NCBI RefSeq assembly: GCF_009756665.1
Contig: NZ_CP037953.1
Coordinates: forward strand, 558,001-622,000
DNA from: Permianibacter aggregans
Lineage (GTDB): Bacteria > Pseudomonadota > Gammaproteobacteria > Enterobacterales > Permianibacteraceae
Length of the DNA stretch: 64,000 bases
Direction of reading: 5' to 3'
Of this stretch, positions 57,313-64,000 are shown piece after piece. The notes beneath the pieces were generated by a model that ran no database searches, was not told the origin of the DNA, and saw only the letters and a program-made list of their open reading frames with translations. A program made the translations under genes and the position numbers. Positions within the stretch are counted from its first letter, which is position 1; every line of letters starts with the position of its first letter.

Positions 57313-59700
57313 TCACCGCTGCTGCGCCACCAACTTCAAGGTATACACCGTCTCTCCCGGCAAGAACGGCGTTGGCCTGCCATGCAACCAATCGTCATGC
57401 CCAGCCAGATAAAACGGTGACAGCGGATGGCCGCTCTGGCCGCCCGGCATATGGAAAATCCCGCGCTCTTCGTGACCTGGAGATACCACCATACGCTCCG
57501 ATGCGCCAAAGGTTGGTGCCGCAACTCGCGGCATATTGGCATCGCCCATAATCGGCGTGTACGGCGCATCGAGGTATTTGCCGACAATCGGAATAAAGCG
57601 GCTCAATGGATGACGAATGCTGGCGCGGTTGCGCTCACCCCAGGTCTTGTTCAGAAAATCCTGTGGCGTATCGATACCCAGATCGTCCAACGTGGCGGAA
57701 AGCACGGTCAGCTGCAACTCCTGCCAGCTTTTGAAAGGCGCTGGCAGAAAATGCGCAGGTTCCTTGTCGAGCACATCGGTCAATACCGCCTCCCACTGAT
57801 TGCTCAGGTGGCCAACTCGCCAATCCGGATGGCTTTCATAAACCGGCTGCAGCCAGGCCCGATACAAGGTGTCACGCAACATGTAACGGTAGGCACGAAC
57901 AATTCGGTAAGCGACGGCGCTGTCACTGGCCTGCAGGCTCTTTTCGAATTTCAGCTGATCCATCAGCGCATCAAACAAGGGATTTTCTTCGCCATGGCGA
58001 GCCGACAACAACGCGATCAAACGATCCCGCCATTTTTCCAGGAGCACGCCGCGGTGATCGAGTGCAATGTCGAGCAAATCCTGTTCGGTGAATGTTGATT
58101 TGGCGAACAGGCCTTCACGAATTTGCTTCGCACGCGCGCCCAAATCGTAACCACCATCGCCGAGCACTTTCAGCGCCTCGCCGGACACGACGCGATTGTT
58201 GGCCGTCCACAAACGGCCATGTCCCGGATTCATGACCAACGGGTATTGCTCCGGTTCGGTGACGCCCTGCCAGGCACAATGACCATTGGCCAATGAAATC
58301 GGCAAGTCTGGCTCACAGCCATTGCGTTTGGGAATGGCACCGATAATCGTCCAGGCGATATTGCCCTCATTATCCGTCACCAAAAAATTCTGCGATGGCA
58401 TGCGCGTGACTTGCGCCAATTGCACGGCGTCGGCAGCGGATTTCGATTTCTCGATATTCAACAAACCAAAATTCATCGTGTGTTCGACATCATGCGCGAG
58501 CCAGCGGAACGCGTAACGAGTGCCGTCGGCATCCTGATGCAATACCGGTCCCCAACGGGTTTTCTCAAACACAAATTCCAGCGCTGTTTCGCCTTTGATT
58601 TCGATGACTTCAGTGACTTTCTCGATCGGCTGCAAACCATCCGGCGTTTGGTAGTGATGTTCATCTGGTTGTTCCAAACGCACGACATCACTGAAATCGC
58701 CATAACTGTTGGTGAAGCCCCAAGCGATATTCCCGTTGCTGCCGGCAATCATCAGCGGCACACCGGGCAGACTTACGCCGGTCATGCGAATCGACTCCGG
58801 TTGTTGATAAATGAGCGAAGCACGAAACCAGACATTGGGCACCTGCAAACCAAGGTGCATATCGTTTTGCAGAATGGCACTACCGGTTACCGACAAATTA
58901 CCCGCCACAGCCCAGTTATTACTGCCGGGAAACACCGATTCGGCGCGTCGATTGAAATCCAATGGCAAATCGATTTTTGGTTGCCAATTCGGCAATTGCT
59001 CGGCACTCGGCATTGCCACCAGCGGCATTGGCTCACCCCAGAGCGGTGCATCCCAGATTGATCCTTTGGCATCGAGATACGTGAACAACGGCTCTGGTAT
59101 CGCTTTCTTTACGCGCAACCGGGTCAGCTCTTTATCGACATCGGAATGCTGCAGAACCAAATACATTGAGTAGGCAACCAGAATCGAATCAGCAGCCTGC
59201 CATGGCGTTGGATCGGTACCGAGAATTTTATATTCGAAGGGTTCGTTTCCGAGTTTTTGCCGCCCTTCATTGACGCCTTCGACGTAGGCCGCCAATAACA
59301 GTTTTTCCTCATCAGATAATTTTTCCACCACCGCTTCGGCACGCATTCGTAGTTGATGGCGGCGGATTTCCTTGTCGACGTCGAGCGCCGCCTTGCCAAC
59401 CAGTGCCGACAATTCACCCGCGGCGCGTCGACGCATCAAATCCATATGAAAGTAACGCTCCTGGCCGTGCACAAAACCCAAACCGCGAGCAACATCGCGC
59501 CGGGTTTCAGAAGTAATGGTAACGGTGCCGTTGGCGTCACGTTCGATGGTGATGGGCTGTTCCACTTGCGCCAGCGGAATGCTGCCATCGAGGATAGGCA
59601 AACTCGCTTTCAACTCCCAGTAGGCCCAGAGACTAACGCCTCCAAGCACGACAAAGAGCAACACCACAATGCGCAAGGTCCAGCGGAAAAAAGGGTTCAT
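57313..59700 (-). CDS. Penicillin acylase family protein (Ntn hydrolase)
   Basis: This 795-residue protein of the penicillin-amidase/AHL-acylase family is made as one chain that cleaves itself. After an N-terminal membrane or signal segment (about 8-30) comes the alpha subunit, then the junction PGSNNWAVAG near residue 257, where the Ser after Gly would become the N-terminal nucleophile. GSNGNIAWGFTNSYGDFSD and TEPEQYPLVMNPGHGRLWTANNR, with the conserved oxyanion Asn and Arg-type residues, follow in the beta subunit. The substrate could be beta-lactams, acyl-homoserine lactones or other amides; the sequence does not decide. The ATG at 59700 is preferred to a GTG at 59736. Confidence 0.93.
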   Translation of the reverse strand: MNPFFRWTLRIVVLLFVVLGGVSLWAYWELKASLPILDGSIPLAQVEQPITIERDANGTVTITSETRRDVARGLGFVHGQERYFHMDLMRRRAAGELSALVGKAALDVDKEIRRHQLRMRAEAVVEKLSDEEKLLLAAYVEGVNEGRQKLGNEPFEYKILGTDPTPWQAADSILVAYSMYLVLQHSDVDKELTRLRVKKAIPEPLFTYLDAKGSIWDAPLWGEPMPLVAMPSAEQLPNWQPKIDLPLDFNRRAESVFPGSNNWAVAGNLSVTGSAILQNDMHLGLQVPNVWFRASLIYQQPESIRMTGVSLPGVPLMIAGSNGNIAWGFTNSYGDFSDVVRLEQPDEHHYQTPDGLQPIEKVTEVIEIKGETALEFVFEKTRWGPVLHQDADGTRYAFRWLAHDVEHTMNFGLLNIEKSKSAADAVQLAQVTRMPSQNFLVTDNEGNIAWTIIGAIPKRNGCEPDLPISLANGHCAWQGVTEPEQYPLVMNPGHGRLWTANNRVVSGEALKVLGDGGYDLGARAKQIREGLFAKSTFTEQDLLDIALDHRGVLLEKWRDRLIALLSARHGEENPLFDALMDQLKFEKSLQASDSAVAYRIVRAYRYMLRDTLYRAWLQPVYESHPDWRVGHLSNQWEAVLTDVLDKEPAHFLPAPFKSWQELQLTVLSATLDDLGIDTPQDFLNKTWGERNRASIRHPLSRFIPIVGKYLDAPYTPIMGDANMPRVAAPTFGASERMVVSPGHEERGIFHMPGGQSGHPLSPFYLAGHDDWLHGRPTPFLPGETVYTLKLVAQQR

Positions 59701-59752
59701 GGTCGGTGGTGGGAACAATGGTCTGGAAAAGACCACAGTCTAGCGTCATTTG

Positions 59753-59786
59753 CCAGATAAAAAAAACGCGCTCCGAAGAGCGCGTT
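59753..59786 (-). terminator. Intrinsic terminator of the DUF1501 operon
   Basis: On the minus strand a perfect 9-bp stem (arms 59778-59786 and 59765-59773, loop TTCG) is followed by a run of eight T. It lies 19 bases after the DUF1501 stop and insulates the acylase gene. Confidence 0.9.
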
Positions 59787-59805
59787 GAATGCATGAAGAA
59801 AAGTG

Positions 59806-61398
59806 TTATCCGCCAATGCGGCCGTTGACGATAGGCTGGAACGCGATCAGTGAATCGAGCACGCCGCCGGAACCGAGTCCGTTGGTTGGAAACACCGTTG
59901 AAAACTGGTCCTGCTCATCATGCAAGGCCATGTAGTTCAACAGCACCGTTTCCACCAGCAGATTGACGTTATTGGCCGCCGGACTGGACGAGCTTTCGAC
60001 ATCACCGCTGGCGCGGAAATAACCGATTTGTTGCTTGCGAGCCTGCTCGGTCGGCGAGGCTCCCATCAATTGTGGCCGGCCATTCGGGTTGTAAACCAGG
60101 AAGAACGACGCGGCCGTCGATTGGTTGTCGCTGGCCCACATGAATTTGCCACGACCATCGACCGAGTTGTCGACCATACCGTTCGAGGACAAGGCGCCAT
60201 CGGAGAACACGTACAGCATGACCGGCATATTGAGCCGCGCCGCATATTCGAGAATTGCGCCCATGCAACGGCCAGCGCGCAAATCGCGCACTTCGCCGGT
60301 GGAGCGGCCCTGACCGTGGTAATCGTAACCGCCCATCGAAATGGTGCCGGCGCCGGCATAGCCATTCATGACCAGCTTCATGACCGAGGCAGTTTTCGAG
60401 AACTCGCGATCACCCATGTCTTCCGCTGAGAATACCCCGGTGGCGCCAACGATATCGGGATCTTCCAGCGGACCGATTGGTGTCGTGCCGAAACGGTCGA
60501 ACAAATCGGCGCTCTTCAAGTAGCCGCACTTGACCATGTTCTTGACGATGGCATCAGTCGACAGATTGGTGTTGACCCGGCCCATTTTCTGGTCGCTCAA
60601 GCGATACACCGACTCCATCACCTTCAGCGCTTCGTCCGGCTGCAGTAAACCGACCAAATCACCGACATCAACCAAGCCAGTAACATCAGAAGGACGGTCG
60701 ATCTTGGTCGGCCGCGCGGTTGGGTCCATCATCGCCATCGGCGCCATCGAGTTACCGCCCGACTCCGAGGTTGAAGTGCCAATAGTGGTCAGCAACTCGC
60801 CTTTGACGCCGTATTTGGCCAAGCCGTACATCGGGTTATGCGGGTTGTTGCTGGTATCGTTTTCAGAACGGGCCGGAATTACCGCGCCATTGATATTGGC
60901 GCGTGTCGCTGGCGAGGTTTTTTCCAGAATACCGCGCAAGAAAGCGCTGTCGGAATGAAACGCCAAACCGAGCTCAGTGTTGTAATGCGGCAGATTGGTC
61001 ACCGGATCATTGACTGACGGCACCATGTCGCCGGGCAAGCCGAGTTTGGCGTAGCCTTCGGTGGTCAGGAAATCAAGCTGTCCGCCCTGCTTACCGACCA
61101 GCACGTTCGAACCGGCGATATTGCCACCGCCCGCCAAATCGATACAGATAAACGGGATTTTACCGGCACCGGCAACGGTGATACCGCAACCGGCGCGCAG
61201 ACCATCAAGATCTGGCGACAGCGCCGCATACGCCGCACGCGGATTGGCAAACATGCTGAAGATGGTCGGGCCCATGACGGTGCCGACACCAGAGATCAAA
61301 CCGGCACGCAAAAAATCACGACGCGATTTCGGACGCGGGTGATCCGGGTGCAGTAACGGTGCATCAGGATCGAGCGGATTGAATGGCATTTTTTTCAT
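59806..61398 (-). CDS. DUF1501 family exported protein (Tat substrate)
   Basis: This 530-residue protein has a twin-arginine signal: SRRDFLRAGLISGVG with RR at about 26-27, after an unusually long Asp/Pro-rich start. The body is an alkaline-phosphatase-superfamily-like DUF1501 domain, with FICIDLAGGGNIAGSNVLVGKQ near the N-terminus, MGGYDYHGQGRSTGEVRDLRAG and VFSDGALSSNGMVDNS. Members are thought to be periplasmic hydrolases of the sulfatase-like fold, but no activity is established. The ATG at 61398 has GAGGAG upstream; earlier in-frame codons overlap the next gene. It lies 19 bases downstream of the LamG/cytochrome gene. Confidence 0.9.
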   Translation of the reverse strand: MKKMPFNPLDPDAPLLHPDHPRPKSRRDFLRAGLISGVGTVMGPTIFSMFANPRAAYAALSPDLDGLRAGCGITVAGAGKIPFICIDLAGGGNIAGSNVLVGKQGGQLDFLTTEGYAKLGLPGDMVPSVNDPVTNLPHYNTELGLAFHSDSAFLRGILEKTSPATRANINGAVIPARSENDTSNNPHNPMYGLAKYGVKGELLTTIGTSTSESGGNSMAPMAMMDPTARPTKIDRPSDVTGLVDVGDLVGLLQPDEALKVMESVYRLSDQKMGRVNTNLSTDAIVKNMVKCGYLKSADLFDRFGTTPIGPLEDPDIVGATGVFSAEDMGDREFSKTASVMKLVMNGYAGAGTISMGGYDYHGQGRSTGEVRDLRAGRCMGAILEYAARLNMPVMLYVFSDGALSSNGMVDNSVDGRGKFMWASDNQSTAASFFLVYNPNGRPQLMGASPTEQARKQQIGYFRASGDVESSSSPAANNVNLLVETVLLNYMALHDEQDQFSTVFPTNGLGSGGVLDSLIAFQPIVNGRIGG

Positions 61399-61417
61399 GT
61401 TGGCATCTCCTCTCGCG

Positions 61418-63913
61418 TTACTGCACGAGCATCGCAGCACCACCGATTCCGGCGGCACAGACAGCTTTGACAATACTGGCGGTTTTGTTGGCCGGGCAGC
61501 TGGTGCCACAAACCGACAACTGATCAATCAACGCGTTCAGTTCGGTGCGGACACTGGCATCCGTCGGCTGCGAACTGATGTTCACGCCAAGAATCCGAGC
61601 CAGTAATGGATCGAGAATCTGGTTGCGGCCCGTCGCATTGAAAGCGACGCCCGGTTGCGCCGAGAAATTGAAGCCAGGGAAATAGGCACTGCGTTTTGTC
61701 GTGTCTTCGACCAGCGCGTTGCAGTACTGAATCGCCAATTGAGTGATACCCATCTGGTGCGCGGCACTGAATGTCGTGATCAGTTCGTCGTTCGGCAAGC
61801 CCTGACGAATGGTCTGGAACAGTGCCTGCACATTCGGATCGGTCTGCTCTACAGTGGTCAGCACACTCATCGACGCATTGATTTCATCAAACGTGCGCAC
61901 ACCGATTGCCGATACTGGATCGCCATCGGCTGGCGGCAGCGGTGTTGGCGGCACCGGGTCAAGACGAACATGAGTGTGGGCACCGATGCGATCGAAAGTC
62001 AGGAAGAACTCGTCAGCAGACGGGCCTTTTTCCAGCGCGACCACGGTGCCGAGCGTCGACAGATCTTGTCGGGCCTGGCTGATTTCCACATCGATATTGG
62101 CGTAAGCCTGCCCAACCGGCGCTTCACGGCCATTGATACCGATGCGCATGCTTTGCACCGGAATATCGCTGAAGCTGGCGGCGCTGTTCAGACTGGCGAA
62201 GAACGGTTTATCAAACAGGTAACCATAGCTGTCAAAGCGACTGACTTCGATGACGATGTAACACTGCGGCACTGAGTTGACCGTGCACTCTGGCACGTCG
62301 AGCAGATGCGAGACGTTGAACAGCAGGAAGTAACGCTCACCGACACCGGCTTCGAAGTTCTGAGCGATTTGTTCGTCGCTGAGTACGCGATTGTGAATCG
62401 CCACCAGCTTGACGATACCGGCCCACGGTAACTGGCCATCGGTTTCATTGCCGAGCACGAAAGCAAACGTGCTGTCCCAGTCATTCAAATGACCCGGATC
62501 TTCGTCGTCCATGTCACCGGTGAATTCACCGTTGACGTAAATGCGACGACCGTTGATCGGATCGTAGGTCATGACCACGTGCTGCAAAGTGGCCTGCAGA
62601 CGTTCGTCATCATCAGCGGTCGCCAATGCAGGCATACCATCACCGGCGGTGTTGGCGTGACGCATCAGGAATTCATAATTGTAGGCCGTTTGGCCAACCG
62701 TGAAGTTGGTGCGATCTTCACCGGCTGAATAGCTGATGATACGGGCCGGACCATCCTGCACGACGTTGGCTGGCGCCACCCAGGCTTCAACCGAGTATTC
62801 GCCGGTGGCCTTGATCAAATCGTGTAGTTTTTTGCTGTTGGCCGTTGAGCCTTGGGCGCGGCCATTGGTGAATTGCAGACCCCAGCCGCCAACCCACTCG
62901 ACGCCGCCGGAAATGGTCAGGTTCAGCGCAGGCTCGACACCGCTGGTGTCGTAGGCAATCGGGCCGGAACCGGTTTTGAATTCCCAGCGGGCAATGGCGT
63001 TGGCATCGTGACGGCCACCGGAGCTGGCAACAATGCCATCCACCAAACGATTGGCGGCAGAAATCACCAAATCCGGATCGACTTCGGTCAGCGGAATGCC
63101 GTCGACGAAGGACTGAATTGCCTGCTCCATCGTGTTGGCATTTTCGGTGCAATTGCTCCAGCAGTTGTGGAATTCCGAACGCAAACGCACGACCAAACGC
63201 GACAGTGGTACGTTGTCGAGATTGATACGGCTTTGCGCGGCGGAATACGCCAGATCGATATCGTCACTGCCAAAGAACGGTGATTGCGCGTTACCGGCCG
63301 TGTCGCTGTGGCAGCGCGAGCAATACTGCTCCAGAACTGGGTAAACAGTCGAGGCAAACAGGCTGCTGTCAGCAGGGAAACTGCGGGCATCGCCCGGCAT
63401 GAAAATGTTGTCTGGCGGCGTCAGCACCACTTCAGTGGCGCCACCGCCTACCGAGCCGCCGGCCCAGTTGGTGATGTAGCTGGTGATCGTATCGGCACAG
63501 GCACCATTGCTGGCCAACCAGCAGTTGTGACCTTCACCGACTTTGATCACCATCCGCGATTCGGCGGGGCGACTCAGATTGACGACGGTATTGGCCGCCG
63601 CGTACGCAAGGTTGATGTCATCGGTGCGGACAAACTGTGGCGTTTGACCACCGGTGCCGTGGCAGGAACCGCAGCGGTCGGCACGCACCAGATTGTCCCA
63701 GACTGCCAGTTTGAATCGTTGCACATCTTCCGACTGCGGCGGCGGACCGCTGTAGTTGGTGCCTGGATTCGGCTGTCCGGAATTGTTGTTTTCCTCGACC
63801 GAGGCACCGCCACCACTACAGGCGGCAAGCAGCGTGAGGCCGGAAGCCATTGCCAGCGTTTTCAGCCATTTCATCGATAATGGCATCGGCAAAAGCGCTT
63901 GAATCTTATTCAT
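61418..63913 (-). CDS. LamG-domain lipoprotein with two cytochrome c-like CxxCH repeats
   Basis: This is an 831-residue lipoprotein (LTLLAACSGGG, Cys near residue 32). Residues about 65-155 and 185-275 are two related units. Each has a heme-binding motif (CGSCH at 81-85, CSRCH at 198-202), then a DDI(N/D)LAY(A/S)AA stretch and an HNCW motif (129-132, 249-252). A LamG/concanavalin-like domain follows (about 300-520; WEFKTGSGPIAYDTSG, HVVMTYDPINGRRIYVNGEFTG, HNRVLSDEQIAQNFEAG). The remaining 300 residues are not recognised. The ATG at 63913 has GGAG eight bases upstream. It is the first gene of a pair with DUF1501. Confidence 0.9.
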   Translation of the reverse strand: MNKIQALLPMPLSMKWLKTLAMASGLTLLAACSGGGASVEENNNSGQPNPGTNYSGPPPQSEDVQRFKLAVWDNLVRADRCGSCHGTGGQTPQFVRTDDINLAYAAANTVVNLSRPAESRMVIKVGEGHNCWLASNGACADTITSYITNWAGGSVGGGATEVVLTPPDNIFMPGDARSFPADSSLFASTVYPVLEQYCSRCHSDTAGNAQSPFFGSDDIDLAYSAAQSRINLDNVPLSRLVVRLRSEFHNCWSNCTENANTMEQAIQSFVDGIPLTEVDPDLVISAANRLVDGIVASSGGRHDANAIARWEFKTGSGPIAYDTSGVEPALNLTISGGVEWVGGWGLQFTNGRAQGSTANSKKLHDLIKATGEYSVEAWVAPANVVQDGPARIISYSAGEDRTNFTVGQTAYNYEFLMRHANTAGDGMPALATADDDERLQATLQHVVMTYDPINGRRIYVNGEFTGDMDDEDPGHLNDWDSTFAFVLGNETDGQLPWAGIVKLVAIHNRVLSDEQIAQNFEAGVGERYFLLFNVSHLLDVPECTVNSVPQCYIVIEVSRFDSYGYLFDKPFFASLNSAASFSDIPVQSMRIGINGREAPVGQAYANIDVEISQARQDLSTLGTVVALEKGPSADEFFLTFDRIGAHTHVRLDPVPPTPLPPADGDPVSAIGVRTFDEINASMSVLTTVEQTDPNVQALFQTIRQGLPNDELITTFSAAHQMGITQLAIQYCNALVEDTTKRSAYFPGFNFSAQPGVAFNATGRNQILDPLLARILGVNISSQPTDASVRTELNALIDQLSVCGTSCPANKTASIVKAVCAAGIGGAAMLVQ

Positions 63914-63963
63914 GATCATTTCTCCGCGTTCTTCTGTCGATACCATCATTCGCCTTTGCAGTA

Positions 63964-63982
63964 ATTCGCCGATTCGGCGAAT
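63964..63982. promoter_or_regulatory. 19-bp perfect palindrome upstream of the LamG/cytochrome gene
   Basis: The sequence ATTCGCCGATTCGGCGAAT is a perfect dyad of 9-bp arms around a central T, 50 bases upstream of the start at 63913. Its size and place suit an operator for a dimeric regulator. No regulator gene is visible at this edge of the window. Confidence 0.5.
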
Positions 63983-64000
63983 ACCCGCTTGAGCTGATAG

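Noticed and set aside
56947-57420. Several 90-135-codon frames on both strands across the purT upstream region
   Set aside because: They are rich in Arg, Ser and Pro, overlap each other, and read through the inverted repeats. They look like spurious translations of a repeat rather than genes.

Overview
This 64-kb window is chromosomal DNA from a gammaproteobacterium. The evidence is protein-level: an MSHA-type IV pilus cluster, the lolC–PilZ, ypjD–yfjD and yeaC gene families, FadH, SppA, NagZ, PurT and CysD/CysNC. Base composition is fairly even and moderately GC-rich, except for an AT-richer stretch near 16.0-16.9 kb. I see no rRNA, tRNA, CRISPR array, transposase or phage module. The species cannot be fixed from the sequence alone.

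Layout. 1-1.9 kb: the 5' part of lolC (running off the left edge) diverges from a PilZ-domain gene and a small secreted protein. 1.9-6.4 kb: a minus-strand run nagZ, a mechanosensitive channel, a secreted protein and homospermidine synthase (hss). 6.5-16 kb: housekeeping and catabolic genes, namely a bacterial ACE-like M2 dipeptidase, pirin, a DUF2797 zinc protein, a secreted phospholipase-A2-like protein, fadH, sppA and ansA. 16-20.7 kb: a small lipoprotein, a stand-alone lysine-ketoglutarate-reductase-like enzyme, yeaC, an unrecognised 436-residue protein and a TauE/SafE permease. The permease diverges from the sulfate-activation genes cysD-cysNC (20.9-23.7 kb).

23.7-35.3 kb is a minus-strand Pel exopolysaccharide operon in the order pelA-pelB-pelD-pelE-pelF-pelG, followed by an overlapping TPM-domain/zinc-ribbon gene. 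It has no pelC, and its pelB encodes only the periplasmic TPR scaffold without the outer-membrane barrel. 35.6-38.9 kb holds ypjD, yfjD, an acetyltransferase and a glutathione S-transferase. 39.1-55.1 kb is one long MSHA pilus operon (mshI, a pilN-like gene, J, K, L, M, N, E, G, F, A, C, D, O, P, Q) whose genes mostly overlap by a few bases. 55.1-64 kb: a VTT-domain membrane protein, purT, a strongly structured intergenic element, a penicillin-acylase-family enzyme, and a DUF1501 / LamG-cytochrome gene pair.

How the parts may work together. The two largest blocks build surface adhesion structures, and both carry recognisable c-di-GMP receptor domains: PelD (GAF plus degenerate GGDEF) and MshE (MshEN N-domain). 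A PilZ protein lies at the left end. This suggests one second messenger controls matrix export and pilus activity, although no cyclase or phosphodiesterase gene lies in the window. The points most worth following up are the pelC-less Pel operon with its TPM gene, the hairpin inside the mshC leader, the 11-codon ORF filling the mshE-mshG gap, the folded element upstream of purT, and the DUF1501/LamG-cytochrome pair.
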